A DNA stretch of 64,000 nt, taken from contig OV277870.1 in NCBI GenBank assembly GCA_922989275.2, forward strand, positions 27,734,742 to 27,798,741, written 5' to 3'. The DNA is from Gari tellinella (lineage: Eukaryota; Mollusca; Bivalvia; Cardiida; Psammobiidae). The position numbers were made by a program, and so were the translations under genes. The notes beneath the pieces were generated by a model. That model made no database searches. It was given only the letters and a program-made list of their open reading frames with translations, and was not told the DNA's origin. Shown here piece after piece: positions 23,408-36,077 of this stretch (positions within the stretch are counted from its first letter, which is position 1; every line of letters starts with the position of its first letter).

Positions 23408-23628
23408 TTTAACCCCTTCACTGCCTTACTTCGAATACAATGGTTAGTTACAAACAGAGTTGATCCTATTCAGAGGCCGCGATACGCGGCGTCTGATCAG
23501 GATCAAAACTGTTTGTCACTTATTTCAATATTTCTTAAGTCAAAATATCTAGAATTTGAACTTAAGAAAAAAAAAGCAGACGATAGATTTTAAAACTGAA
23601 GATATCATGACATAGAAGGGGTTAGATA
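23408..23628. mobile_element. TTAA-class MITE (D/E-like)
   Basis: TTAACCCCTTCACTGCCTTAC at the left and CATAGAAGGGGTTAG at the right. The core at about 23450-23515 reads GGCCGCGATACGCGGC at its centre. The right inner part carries GCAGACGATAGA, as in E. Confidence 0.75.
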
Positions 23629-24734
23629 TACAGCGTAGATAAAACGAATGCAATTAGGTGTAAAGTTGGAATGATAGACGTCATGCCTTTGGTTCATCAG
23701 TTTGTTGCATATCATACATACTCTTTTGAAAGACTTTTCACGAATTATGACATAATGTGCGTTGCTATTTCTAGGAAAATAAATTAAAATCTTCAGAAAA
23801 ATATAACCATCTAAAAATGTTTGATGTAAGAAACTATATATCTAAACAAAACACCCGTGTTTACAGCAGAAAACTTTTTAAAAACTAGTGCCATAACTCA
23901 ATCTACGTACGATCGGTGGAAAATCTCGAGAATCAGAGCCGCAAGTGACAAGTCACCACTTCGCCAGTAGCTTTAAGGATATCCACAGTAGTGGACGAAA
24001 CTGTCAGCAATGAAAAAGACAATGCTGTGAACAGAAGAAAAACTCTTTTCTAAATATAGATTTGACGATGAACACAATTAAGAAGAACATGCAACTATGT
24101 AGATATATCTAACATAGTTTGACGGAAGTATTTAAATTGGAAACACTTTTTGAAATGAGCGCTAAACAATAGTTCATTTCTTGAAGTGTTTCTGTATAAT
24201 TACTTTTACATATATTTATAGTTAAAGTGTGTATCTGGCTAGGTAGTTGCATATTAACATCCCAAGCAAAATGCTGCCAAATAAAAGGTTCATTAGAAGT
24301 TGTCTCATACACTTTTCTATACTTTAGCTGTAATAGTTATTTGAAACCGAATACAGAAGTCTCGCCAATCCAAGTTTAGATAATAATTGCCTTCAAAGGA
24401 GTAAAGTTTTAACAAGCTTAGAACATGTATGATTTGTTTGATTCCGGCCATGCAATATCAAATGAAAATTCCCTAAAGTCCACCCTGTGGAACATCTAGT
24501 AACTACTCATGTGGCACTTGAAACTTCAAATGTACAATTATAGTATCAAATTACGTCTGGTCCATGTCCTATAATTGTATATGGTTGTTGTATTTCAATA
24601 TATTGTCAAATAACAAACACAACATACTCTGATCAGACAGTTCCTGTAGGATCTTGATCTTAGAGTGTTAGCATTGGACAACTGCACTATACTATCGTAA
24701 GTGACGCATAGACGCATGACTGTGAAACAATTGA

Positions 24735-24933
24735 TTAACCCATTTGTGCCCACGACCCAATATATGGGACATAGGCAAACAGTGTAGACTCTGATCAGAC
24801 GCCACTGTTTGCTGATAGAAATTTTAATTTAAAACAAAATGAAAATGAAAATTTGGACCAGGCTTCCCTTTGATAAAAATAGACTAATCCAAGATACAAA
24901 CATGGAAAAAATCACTGGGCGTAAATGGGCTAA
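24735..24933 (-). mobile_element. Family A MITE, core nearly deleted
   Basis: TTAACCCATTTGTGCCCACGA at the left; CTGGGCGTAAATGGGCTAA at the right. The core is reduced to AACAGTGTAGACTCTGATC, AGACGCC, then ACTGTTTGC: the whole right half of the palindrome has been removed. Confidence 0.85.
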
Positions 24934-25494
24934 ACCAATTGAAAGGACAGTGTATACCAAAGCTTGGCGCATTCCATGTATGCAATATTAGTTGTTACCT
25001 GCAAAGGAATATATCCATTCTAAATGGTTACGAAGGCAGTTGAACGTTAACTTGCTTTTCGATAATCTGTTTTCTTTTTAGATACCTAATTACAGTGCCA
25101 ATGACAGTGTGTTACACTAGTACGTACAAAACGGGTCAGGATAACTTTTTGTACGTAAGAAGAATCAGATAACTCTCGTAAGACTTCACTGAAAATTCAA
25201 GATATCTAGACATTTCTTTCTAACCTTGATGGAAAACATGACATAAAGCCAATGCAACAAAGCAAACTATTAATTCAACGTTGATTGGTTTTAGGATTAC
25301 GTTTATCAATTCAGAGTTTGTTAGTAGATTTAACTAGACGGCTGCAGATAAAGTGCGTGAGAAGATGAACTACTTCAGACTCTGCAGTGATTAAGCCTTG
25401 TACTGTCAGGACATTGTCTGTTTCAAAAGAGTATTCTGCTTTCATTTGTCATACTTAGAAGTTTAAAAAGAAAATATTTGATATGATTCACAGT

Positions 25495-25550
25495 GTTAAT
25501 GCTGTTCAGACGCCGATACATTCGGCGTATGACCAGGATCCAAGCTCTAT
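25495..25550. repeat. Isolated core remnant
   Basis: TTCAGACGCCGATACATTCGG, CGTATGACC, then AGGATCCAAGC. Heart and right arm of the core without visible transposon ends. Confidence 0.45.
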
Positions 25551-28500
25551 AAAGATGTCTATGTAGACGGGTTTAGGCAAAACACAGGTTGACTGTCAGC
25601 CAGACAGGAAGGAAATAGTTAATTATTTCTTGTTGAGGTCTTGAGTGGTGTGTCACATTGGATTACTAAACGTGATTTTCTTATCTACTCTTTCATGAGT
25701 ATCTCGAATAGACTATCGAGCGTAGCACTGTGCTCTTTTTAATGTGAGATTTATGCAATTTATTTATTCCTATGATATCAGAATAACATAATTTAAACCA
25801 AAATCAGGTATTTGGTTTGACATGAGCCTCCCTGAGTTATCATACTTGGCCCCCGATGATTTTACGAATATTTATGCTATTCGAAAACAAATCAACCAAC
25901 AACGATGTCAGCATGTCTATTGATTCTTTACTTTCAGGTTGTTACATCTAGAAACTCGTGGAATAATATTAGGTAAAGCGTACAGGTAGAAGAGGGCTTG
26001 TAAAACTGCATAAACTGTGCCGCGAAAAATTCAATTAAACCTTTTTGCAACCTTTTAACTAGGGTCCTTATTAAGTTTGATTGTTGATTTGTCCCATAAC
26101 CTGAATACTTACACGTTGTTATTTTTATATCCACAACGGAATTTAAATTTACGGATATTTGAATAGATATGCAAATAAAGCAATATATAATAGGGCGTTT
26201 ATTCCTTTCACAAATATGTCAGTTGATACACTAAACAGAAGCTTGAAACATCCACATTAAAACGCAATGAATGACACAAAGCATTTACACAAATTAGAAT
26301 GTATTACCAAAAACTGTGAAAAGGCCCCTAAGATCATAGTAAAAGTAATAAAAGTGAACAATAGAAAACAGTTTATATTTAAACATATGTCTGCTATTAT
26401 ATCAAACTTGCTTAGTTCAATGTCAGTATGACAATTAGAAACCTAATGGCATAACCCCTTCTATTCCTTTACTTGTAAACAAAAATTAAGCGCAAATAAC
26501 ATTTTATAAAGTGTATATGTTGGCAATATGTTTGGAATTTTAAATAATATCTAAATACAATGATGCTCATTTATAACAAAACAGGATATTGGGCAAAACT
26601 AAATATATCGAATCAAAAGTTATTCGCCCCTTTTTATTAAAGTTTAGTAAAATCGACCTGATATACAAAAATTATATTAACGAAATAACTAAGAAGACGA
26701 CTTCGTTTTAAGTGAGCTTCACTGAAGCCTGATGATTTAAGCATGGAAATATTCCTTTTAGCATAAAATTGTTGGCGGGGTCTTCCCTATAAAAAACTCT
26801 TTTATTTTAACGAATAACGTTTCCTTGCCGTATCATGTTGACGATAATATCTTCAAACCTCAATAAACATTTAAATACCATACTGAATGTATCAAGCAAA
26901 TCTTTTTGTAATTTAGAAACATTACACCCTGAAAAATAACGTAAAAATTTAGGTTGAACATGTAGGATTGTATTTGGACAAAACAAGCTTGAAATTGAAA
27001 CGTAACGAGTATTAAGGTATATCCAACTACTGAAACATTATTTGTCTCAAAGATTTAAACAACCCATGATGACTGGGCTCAATTTATTATAATCACTTTC
27101 ATAAGAGCTGAATATAAGGGTTACAAGTACATGCCCGCTCACAAAAACGACTGCATGACAGAAATCGCTTTAAAAATAAGTATCTTATAACTTGAGTTAT
27201 CTCGAATTTCGTATATGACCCTTGTTCGGATTTATGATATTCTGTTTCCAAAATTCTTTCAACATTTGTTTTCTAACATTTTTTGTATTCATATACAAGG
27301 AAGACGGTTAAAAAATAGTATGAACGCGATTTTAACAGAAATTTACTTACATATTTGTTATGGAGATGTTTGAAACGCGATACAGACAATCGACATATTT
27401 GATCCACGCATATTTTCTCTAAATGCGAGGAAAACACAACAAAGCATCTGAATTAAACTTATTTTGCATTCTCTCGCAGATATTTCTATGTTCCATCAAA
27501 AACACCCGCGTGGCACACATGATGTTGGAACAAGGTGGGAAATGTTAAACGGAGTTTGGATGGAGTTTACAAGGGTGGCTAATATCTTTATGCACCTAAC
27601 CGTGATAACGTGTTGATCTATCTGTCTAGACGTTATCTCATTTCCCCTTATTGCTTATGCTGATGCATTACAGCCTAAACCAATATCATACCAGGTTACT
27701 GTTTGATATAGGACAGATGTAATGTTAGAAACACAGTTGGAAGCTGCCACCTGTCGCGGAATAGTTTTCACGCTTTTGTTGAATTAGTTGTTTAAGATTT
27801 AGAAGTACGTTTACTATTGTTAGCGGGTATCTCTATGTATGGCATACTATATTCATTTTATTATCTCATTGAGTGAATGAAAGGTTTAAACGATTTATAT
27901 ATTCTATTATTATTTCATTCAATAGTCTTTTATTTTCTAATATACTAATTGATTAATTTACAAAAATAAAAAAGCGATATCGATACGTCCTAATTTGAAA
28001 TTTGTTAAAATCTGGTCAATTCTTACTACATGTTTCCTGTGCAGAGATGCATGATTCATAGACTTCTAAATACTCATTCCTTAGCTTATTGACGTCAAAT
28101 ATCATTTAGTCCATTCCATGGCATGACATCATCAATATCAATCAATAATCGGCTGCTTTTATTTTCAAGTTTAGGTTAAGGAATTTTGACGTAAAAATAT
28201 TGTAATGAGTGTCATTATCAATCCTGATAATACACCGCTTTAACACTTAGAAATAACAACTGTACTAGGAATAAGGAATTAAATGTATAAGGTCGTCCTT
28301 CCATTATGGATCATTTTGATATGCACAGTATAAAAGGCATATAAAATTCCGAAACAACGACCCCTGGAAAAGGTTATCTCCTTTCATCTGCTATAAGCCG
28401 AATGAAAATCCACCTCAAAATTTGAAAGTTGTCTATTTTCAAACATACCGCTTCTGTTAAATAGGATGGGTCGAAAATCTCATTTAACTCATTGACGTGT

Positions 28501-29040
28501 CATTTTGATAGCCTGACTGGTAATAAATGGGTTCTTTAACCCAGACCGTTTTATTTCAACCAAAAAGATGACACAGGTTTTAACAGCAAAGCTCATTAGC
28601 CCCATTCCTTATCAAAATACGGTTGATATATCAATAATGGTTTTGCACGAATACTGTCATATATTACCCGCAACATTTTTAATTACGTCTCTTCTCTAGT
28701 CTAGTGACTGCACTACGGGGTATATGTGAAGTGCACTATATTGGTCAAATAGTCTTGTGAAACGAGTTAATTTGGTGATACAGGTTTTTCTTAATATGTT
28801 AAACACGTTTATTTTTATATATGTTTTTAACAAATATATCAAGGCATACTTCGCTAGTTTTAACTGCTATTAGTAAACGGATTTAGTGTGTATACCCTAT
28901 CGTCATTCGCAGGATTGTACTTGTCAAAAACCGTGGCATAAATAGCTTTCTTTGACCATTTTATACTGCTTAATTCTAGATTGAGTCAAATTGTTTAATT
29001 ACGAGTAAGTTTGAATTTAAAACGAATTCGAAGTATCAAT
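25551..29040. other. Featureless AT-rich stretch
   Basis: About 3.5 kb without gene, RNA gene, core or recognisable MITE end. It is the largest gap in the repeat carpet. Only short, unsupported open frames occur. Confidence 0.5.
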
Positions 29041-29042
29041 AT

Positions 29043-29149
29043 GTATAGGTTAGACCATGGTTGCAAGCGAATAAACGATATAGTTCGAGGGGGCGTAGCC
29101 CCCGAGAACTATGTCGTTTATTCGCGCGCAACCATGGTCTAACCTATTT
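29043..29149. mobile_element. Long hairpin, foldback MITE type
   Basis: Two ~42-base arms (ATAGGTTAGACCATGGTTGC ... and its mirror) surround a GC-rich tip GGGGGCGTAGCCCCC. Nearly perfect pairing suggests youth or conversion. It has no coding content. Confidence 0.75.
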
Positions 29150-30002
29150 ATCACTGGCTTGGGCTCGAGGAAAACAAGATGACCATTGGTTTCTGCTTTT
29201 TGTTTTAGACGAAAAAGTCATAGTTTTGTTATATCTTACTAAAATTGAAACGTTATTTCAATGAGAAGTTTGAGACATTAAGCATGTTTTGACACCAACA
29301 TAAATAACGATTATTGAAGCTCTATATGTAAGCACAATTCATTAGTAATTGTCTTTAAAATCTAGGTCACACTGTACATAATATAACGTCATCAAGCGCG
29401 TGTGCAGTTCACCTCTGGCCTCAGCTGTTTTTTAAAGACACTGAAGACATGCGTATTCCGGTTTTTACATATACAGCTGAAACAATGCATATATCTAGGT
29501 CAAGAGGAGCGGTGTAGATCTAGATATTTTATTGCTACTGTGAACTTTCCGTATTGCTTCAGTTTAAATCCTTGATCTGGTGTTTATTCCGATTATTTAT
29601 TATTAAGGCTACATTGCAGGCAAAAGGTTTTCGCGGTAGCTGGCTCGGAGGATTGCTAGAATTGTGACGTCAAATTGCCTTGAGATGACGGAAGCGTGGA
29701 ATAAGTGAACAGTTTGTTAGTAATTCCATGGTTTGTTGAAATAAACGATATATTCACAGGTTTTCGAGGCATCTCATTGGCCGAGAGCTCCAAGCCATGT
29801 GCTAAATATACTTAACCGTATAAGCCAAATAGATTGCGGAAAATAAAGGGAAGAGGGATCATTAATATTATATATGACCAACCCAATGCTATACTGAGTT
29901 TTGAAATTGATTTCGGGATTGATATGACCATTCCGTTTATATTTTGTTTCATAATACGTATTCAGGAGGATGCTTTATTATACGGGCGTTTTAATAAAAT
30001 GC

Positions 30003-30252
30003 TACACTGGAGAAAACGTTCTTCTTTCCCAATAAACGCGTTAACGCTAAAGCTATTCATTCTATTACAAACAGTTTGGAGCCAGATCAGACGCCGGGTA
30101 ACCTGGCGTCTGATCAGGCTCCAAACTGTTTGCCACCAAGATAAAAATGAGTTATCAGAATTGTCCAAAAGTTGTACTTTTCTACGTTTTAGCGTTTTGC
30201 ATTTGCGTTTCGTTTCGTTTAAACGGGAACGAATAGCAGATTCTCCACTGTA
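30003..30252 (+). mobile_element. Family B MITE, TA-flanked
   Basis: TA-CACTGGAGAAAACGTTCTTC (one base changed at the end) to CAGATTCTCCACTG-TA. The core at about 30066-30133 is intact except for one base at its centre. Overlapping open frames on both strands (172 and 99 codons) are artefacts of the palindrome. Confidence 0.9.
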
Positions 30253-30437
30253 TATATCCACTTATGATGTTTATCGACAATATAGTTTCATCACGACCAT
30301 TAATGGTTTGTATTCTAAAAAATCGTCTAAAGAGCAGAATTTAATGTTTTAATGTTTTAACTGAGCATTTGCATGGTCGGTAAGGTATTTATGATTATTA
30401 TTTGATAAGACTTTTGTTTAATTTCTTGACTCACTTA

Positions 30438-30683
30438 TTAACCCTTTCACTGCCAAATCGTTGTAAGAGTTTTACTCCTTCACTGTTTCATTGTCGCCTG
30501 CTTCAATAGTGTTGACTGCAATGTCGTTTCAAAGTAACAAAATAAGGTAGTTTGACTGAATACATTTCAAAAGGAGTGTAAAATAGTTTGTATCCTGGTC
30601 AGACGTCGCGCGACGCGACGACTGATCAGGAAACAAACCTTTGCAAACGGGATTTTAAGCGTCAATGAGACTTAAAGGGTTAA
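30438..30683 (+). mobile_element. Family D MITE, full length, TTAA-class
   Basis: TTAACCCTTTCACTGCC at the left, GTCAATGAGACTTAAAGGGTTAA at the right. The core at about 30585-30650 has a GTCGCGCGACGCGAC centre. The left inner region is TTCATTGTCGCCTGCTTCAA, typical of D. Confidence 0.85.
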
Positions 30684-31624
30684 TAGACATCCGCTTAACA
30701 ACACAGACACACCCGCCTGTGAGTAGCCTTATCAAGTATATCAGGATACTTGTAGCTCAATTGTTTTATTTGTTCATCAACAGATCAATCGTTAAGAGCA
30801 CGTGCTTCCTTTTCAAACAGCCAATAATGTAATGTATCCAAACTCTTGTAAAACGAACAAGGATTTGCAGATTCCAATGTTGTAATTTTTGTCTGCCGTA
30901 ATCTGTCTTCTGAAGTATCGCCTGATTCGGACTTATCTTGGGCATGAGTTTTAAAATTTTCATTTAATGTCTGTTTATTCGACAAAATGATACGATAGTC
31001 AAACAGTGTTTATAAATTCAAATGTTGAAATAATCAACGACTGAACTGCTCGAATATTTAGCTAAGTAGCATAGCGTTATAGGGTGATTTTTAAACACAT
31101 GCAGAACTTCACATTCAGTGTAAACTCATTTTCATAGTTTATATTGCAGAAGTACTGTATTTGTCAATAAAAAGTCAACGTTTTAGAATAGAATAGAAAC
31201 AACTTATTGACTTAACTCTTTTGACTGCGATCATAACGTAATAGCCAATTACACACAGTTACTTCCATTTATACCACCTGATTTAGTCACCCGTCTTCTT
31301 TTACTGATAACATTTTAAATCTTTTAGAAACATTAATATGGCTTTCAAGTTACGCAGCATCCATTCAGTACCAAAATGGTCAAGATGTAAGATTTATTGT
31401 GCTTGATATTAACAGAATAACCAAACAAACCAACATACTTCATGTAAAACAGCACTAAACCATAATAGTTCAGTCTATGTAATCAGACAGTTAAAATTGA
31501 GTACATGTATAATGCAAATTACAAGTATATACAAAAAACATGAAACGTTTAAGGCTTAAAAGGCACCGATGACAGTACACACCAGCTGCCATTGTTATTC
31601 TGACGGACTCCCACTGTACGTCTC

Positions 31625-31840
31625 TTAACCCCTTCATTTCCGCGACGTCATAAATTTTAAACAATTGTCGTCTGCTTTAATTCTTAAATTTTAATTTTTT
31701 CCTACTTTGACTGAAGAAATATTGAAATGAGTGTCAAACAGTTTGGATTCTAAGCAGACGCCGCGTACCGCGGCGTCTGATCAGGATCCAAACTGTTTGC
31801 AAAACAGGTTGTGCTCGGGGTAGGGCAGTGACGGGGTTAA
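31625..31840. mobile_element. Family D MITE, TTAA-class
   Basis: TTAACCCCTTCATTTCCGCG at the left, GGCAGTGACGGGGTTAA at the right. The core at about 31736-31800 has a perfect CGCCGCGTACCGCGGCG centre. Only ~32 bp separate it from the next element. Confidence 0.85.
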
Positions 31841-31872
31841 ACAGAAATTCACATAATATCTTGAGGTAACGG

Positions 31873-32084
31873 TTACCCTTGTTCTTGCTGATCGCGACAT
31901 TTCCGATTTTTGCAAACAATTTAGATCCAAATCAGACGCCGCGTAACGCGTCGTCTGAAATTGATCCAAACTGTTTGACACTTGTCTGTAGTTTTTGTAC
32001 CTAAGCAACGTATAATTCTACATTTAATTGTTTTTGCAGACGACAATTTCAAAGTTGACGATATAATCGCAGGATAAGGGTTGG
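31873..32084 (+). mobile_element. Family E MITE, copy 2
   Basis: Left TTACCCTTGTTCTTGCTGATC aligns with the E end at 19870; right CAGGATAAGGGTTGG. The core at about 31912-31978 is slightly decayed. Flanking TTAA has mutated to TTAC/TTGG, so this is older than the 19870 copy. Confidence 0.75.
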
Positions 32085-32947
32085 TATATTATTTTCCTAG
32101 CAAAGGCAGTGTTAGAGTACTGATGAATGAAAACGCGTTTGACAACGTAACCTTTTGTGTAACCTTTGTCTTTCATGGTAAAGGTAATTGCATGTAACTA
32201 AAACACAAAAAGTCACCATAACAATACAACTATGGCATGCGCTCTTAAACTATATGTACTTTAAGTGCTGAAATCTAACCAACAGAGACTTAACGCAAAC
32301 ACATCTGCAGGCAGCATATTCATTTAATTCAACTAATTTACGAGCTTTTTGTGAATCACAGAAGAGTTTAGTTATTCCAAAAATTCAATACTTAAATGAC
32401 ATGCCTTTAAAATAGTGTGGCAAAACAGCTGCCAGTTCTTAGACAATTATATTTATTTAGAGAGAAACTCTAGTTACTGTTAGTTACAAACGTCGCCCTC
32501 ATATCATTGCGTTTAATGAATCTGTTGAGAATTACATCATTATTGAGATATTGAATAAACATTTTTTTTCCAAGTATTGTTTAGTTTTCTGTATTAGCGA
32601 TCCAAATAACTAAAAAGACATGAGAAAACAGAACATCATAGATCAAAGTTTTACATATCTTTATTATGATAAATGTTCGCAGTTGCATGGTACTTATCTT
32701 AAATCAGCAAGATAACCAAATTTAACAAGTAGTAAACCGATATACATTAAAAACCTCTTCAACATAGTCCATTAATAAGCGTACAATATTTCATCTGCAT
32801 TTTATTTTAAGAAAACAGTAAATTAGTGAATAAGAAGAAATTACATTTAAATGAGTATATCATCAAATTTGTTTCCATCACCTTCCATTATGTTCTTATT
32901 GTTTGTCTTCAAGGTAAAACATGCGATGCTATACACACATCATGGAA

Positions 32948-33303
32948 CAGTGCTCCCTCCCTACAACGACACTGACAACAACGACTCCCGCCTTGCAACG
33001 ACACTTGCCGCTGTTCCATAAACAGTACAATTATGTATAACGCTTTTACTGCTGTAAAAACGTCTGCTTAAAGCTGTATTTTGCGGTTATTCTCAAAGTT
33101 ACATATTTGACACTTTGACAGAACAACAACGTAATGACGATTAAAAAACAGCTTGAATTCAGATCAGACAACGCATACGCGGCCTTTGATCTGGATTCAA
33201 GCTGTTTGCAAATGTAAAATAATTTCCCTTCCTATTACGACTCCTTCCGAACAACGCACACGTTTGTGTCCCTTATTTGATGGCGTTGTAGTGAAGAGTG
33301 CTA
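32948..33303 (+). mobile_element. Family C MITE
   Basis: CAGTGCTCCCTCCCTACAACG at the left, GTAGTGAAGAGTGCTA-TA at the right. The left flanking TA has decayed to AA. The core at about 33152-33210 is worn (GACAACGCATACGCGGC). Confidence 0.8.
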
Positions 33304-33379
33304 TAACTTAATATTGTGTTATAGGTAACATGTGCTTGCTATACTATTATTAACCATTTCCTTATCCAAAGCATAGCTT

Positions 33380-33450
33380 TCATTACATTTGAAAACAGTT
33401 TGGATCCAGATAAAAAGCGGTGTCTTAATATCTGAACCCAAATTGAATTT
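33380..33450. repeat. Degenerate core
   Basis: GAAAACAGTTTGGATCCAG, ATAAAAAGCGGTGTC, then CTGAACCCAAATTG. Arms recognisable; no transposon ends. Confidence 0.4.
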
Positions 33451-33635
33451 GACTTGTATTCAGCTTTTGTTTCGTTCAATAACCATAGAACCTGATATTG
33501 AGATATTTGGAGAGGATACATTTAAAATAGACGACTATTCATCATGATAATTGTTAAGTCAAAGACAACAATACTCATAAATAATGAAAATTAATAACTT
33601 ATTATTTTACGGGCAATAAGGAATACAGTCGATTT

Positions 33636-33705
33636 TGCAAATAATTTGGATTTGATCAGCTGAAACGCTACACGGCATCTGACCAGGTCCAAATTATTTG
33701 AAATC
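33636..33705. repeat. Isolated core without ends
   Basis: TTGCAAATAATTTGGATTTG, TCAGCTGAAACGCTACACGGC, then CCAGGTCCAAATTATTTG. The matching AATTATTT/AAATAATT change on both arms suggests compensatory change, or conversion between arms. Confidence 0.5.
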
Positions 33706-33711
33706 GTTAGA

Positions 33712-33946
33712 TACCGTGAAGAAAACGTTATTCTTTCCCGTTTAAACGCAAAACACTAAAAACGTAGAAAAGTGCAACTTTTGGACAATTCTGATAATTC
33801 ATGTTAATCTTGGAGGCAAACAGTTTGGAGCCTGATCAGACGCCGGGTTACCCGGCGTCTGATCTTGCTCCAAACTGCCTGCACTGCAAATAACAGGTTT
33901 AGCGTAAACGCGTTTATTGGGAAAGAATAACGTTTTCTCCACTGTA
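33712..33946 (-). mobile_element. Family B MITE
   Basis: TA-CCGTGAAGAAAACGTTATTC at the left, AACGTTTTCTCCACTG-TA at the right, reversed orientation. The core at about 33819-33880 is intact. The GCGTACGTTT stretch of the arm is shortened. It lies 6 bp after the isolated core at 33636. Confidence 0.85.
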
Positions 33947-34300
33947 TGTATCAGCTATTTTGGCCTTTAAGCTGCCTTTGAAATAAAATAACAGACCACT
34001 CTATTTTAACACGGCAGTAAAAGTGGTAAAAGCAAATATAAAAATATTATGTATCAGTTATATATGCCCAACCTTACACATATCATTATAAAGACACCTG
34101 TTTGACTAGTATCTTAATGTTACGCATAACGCCATAGCAACAACTTATCTTTACTGTTACTAAAACACGTAGTTTTAAATATTTTGAATAATAAACATTC
34201 TTTTCGTTCGTTTTCTTACTCCCAATTAGTGTTTGCTTAAAGAAAGATAAAGTGAAGCGGACACTATCTAAAAGAACTAGATGTTTCTTTCATATCAATG

Positions 34301-34513
34301 ACCCGTTTCATAATACTTCGTACGACAAAAAAGGTCGTAAGTCAAAACATGATTTGTCTAATCCTGTCTTGTGACATTTCTTTGGAATCGCATTTTAAGA
34401 CGATTCCAAAATGATGTCACAAGATATGAACAGATGGGGGAATACATAATAAAAGAGACGTTTATAACCTGACTTACGACAACATATGTCGTACCAAGTT
34501 TTATGAAACGGGC
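34301..34513. mobile_element. MITE with CCCGTTTCAT ends and nested hairpin
   Basis: ACCCGTTTCATAATACTTCG, TACGACA at the left; TGTCGTACCAAGTTTTATG, AAACGGG at the right. A second inverted pair sits inside: TCTTGTGACATTTCTTTGGAA facing TTCCAAAATGATGTCACAAGA. Target duplication not resolved. No other copy in the window. Confidence 0.75.
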
Positions 34514-34721
34514 CCCAGGGTATGTATTGTTTTCGTAAATGATTTATCTAGCATATGTCTTCTCTCTTAAATTTTGATGTGAAGGGCACTGAAGAGGTCA
34601 CATACCTCCTAATTGTAATAGGGGAATGCATTGGTTTGATATTATCCTATAAACACTTAAATAAATAGGTGTGGCCTATGTAACATATAAATTACCTTAT
34701 GAATAAAAGATCAGACTATTC

Positions 34722-34970
34722 TACAGTGGAGAATCTGTTATTCTTTCCCAATAAACGCGTTTACGCTAAAACTATTATTTGCCGTGCAAACAGTTTGAAG
34801 CCAGATCAGACGCCGGGAACCCGGCGTCTGATCAGGTTCCAAACTGTTTGCCACCAAGACAAACAAGAATTATCAGAATTGTCCAAAAGTTGTTCTTTTC
34901 TACGTTTTAGTGTTTTGCATTTGCGTACGTTTGCGTTCAAACGGGAAAGAATAACAGATTCTCCACTGTA
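34722..34970 (+). mobile_element. Family B MITE, TA-flanked
   Basis: TA-CAGTGGAGAATCTGTTATTC to CAGATTCTCCACTG-TA, close to the family consensus. The core at about 34785-34850 lacks two bases of the central spacer (CCGGGAACCCGG). Confidence 0.9.
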
Positions 34971-34999
34971 CATACAATAAATCAACTTTATGTTTTATA

Positions 35000-35140
35000 T
35001 ACAGGGCTCAAGATAAGGGGGTATTTCAAAACTAAAACCTTTATTTCTGGATAAAACCCTTTGGTGTCATCACTCATTAGAATCGTCTCGCATAGACGAT
35101 TCTAATGAGTAGTGATACCATATGATTTTGTGCTGAAATA
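35000..35140. mobile_element. Repeat K, copy 1 (AAGGGGG ends, hairpin)
   Basis: AGGGCTCAAGATAAGGGGGTA at the left, then an exact hairpin CATTAGAATCGTCTCG facing its mirror (ACGATTCTAATGAG). Shares CGACGATTCTAATGAGTAGTGA-type sequence and the AAATAAAG/TTTCAAAA blocks with 48785-48958. The right end is unclear. Confidence 0.5.
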
Positions 35141-35207
35141 AGTGAGAATATGTTGGATTTGTTCAATTTACTCGCTCTTATCTGGATCCCTGTATATACA
35201 TGTAAAA

Positions 35208-35366
35208 TACATACACATTACCAGTTGACAGTGCGATACAGAGTGATGTATTTAGCTCGGGACGATTTTGGCGGAAATAGCCGATCTGATCGGTTGTTTC
35301 CGCCAAAAACGTCGAGAGCTAAATGCAACACTCTGTAGCACACTGCCAACTGGTGATGTGTTTATT
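35208..35366. mobile_element. Long hairpin, foldback MITE type
   Basis: Arms of about 66 bases (CCAGTTGACAGTGCGATACAG ... TTTGGCGGAAATAGCCGATC) face a near-perfect mirror ending ACTGCCAACTGG. Weaker pairing extends outwards. Single copy in the window. Confidence 0.75.
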
Positions 35367-35535
35367 ATATGCCTTGAATACACACCAGAAACAATTAAAT
35401 ATTTGTTTAAATCATTTTATAGCCAAAATTTATTACTTATTTGAAACAGAACAAGATTTATTGTTTGCCACAATGAATAACGCGGCACTTATACACGTAT
35501 ACGTAAATGACGTCACGTTAACTCGAAAGCAAGGT

Positions 35536-35600
35536 CAGAGTAAAATACAAAGTGGCTGATACAAGGTGGCTGATACAGACTCTTGTATTTTACTGTGCAA
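35536..35600. repeat. Hairpin with 15-bp direct repeat in loop
   Basis: AGAGTAAAATACAA faces TTGTATTTTACTGTG. The loop contains GTGGCTGATACAAGGTGGCTG, i.e. GTGGCTGATACA twice in tandem. Confidence 0.55.
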
Positions 35601-36077
35601 ATACACGCGGAAACGCTCGATATCATGCAAAGGCATATAATAAAACCACTTGTATACAGTGAGTCCAGGCAAATTCTCCACACTCAAGTCAAAAAAGCAG
35701 TATTACAAATAGTAAACATTTCATAAACTTTGAATTACGCGTATGTTAGGCTGACAAGACACAGATTGATCGAACTTGTAGAGAGGAACGAGGAACTATA
35801 CATAAGTTCTCATGTGGCAAGTTCGAGGGATCACGTGTAGACCATAATTCGTAAATCTAGATTTACCGAAAGGTCAATTACTAAATTGCGACATATTTAT
35901 TGCTTGTCTATTCTAGAGGAGGAAATACTTGTTTCAAAAGAGAGACAGAACTCGTTTCCGATGTCTGTGTTTTGCTGTTAAAAGATTAGATCTTTAGTTG
36001 ATAGATGCTAAAACGTCACATATTGTGAGAAATACGTAAACGACAAGAAACTTCATCCTCATAGTATTGTAAAGTCA

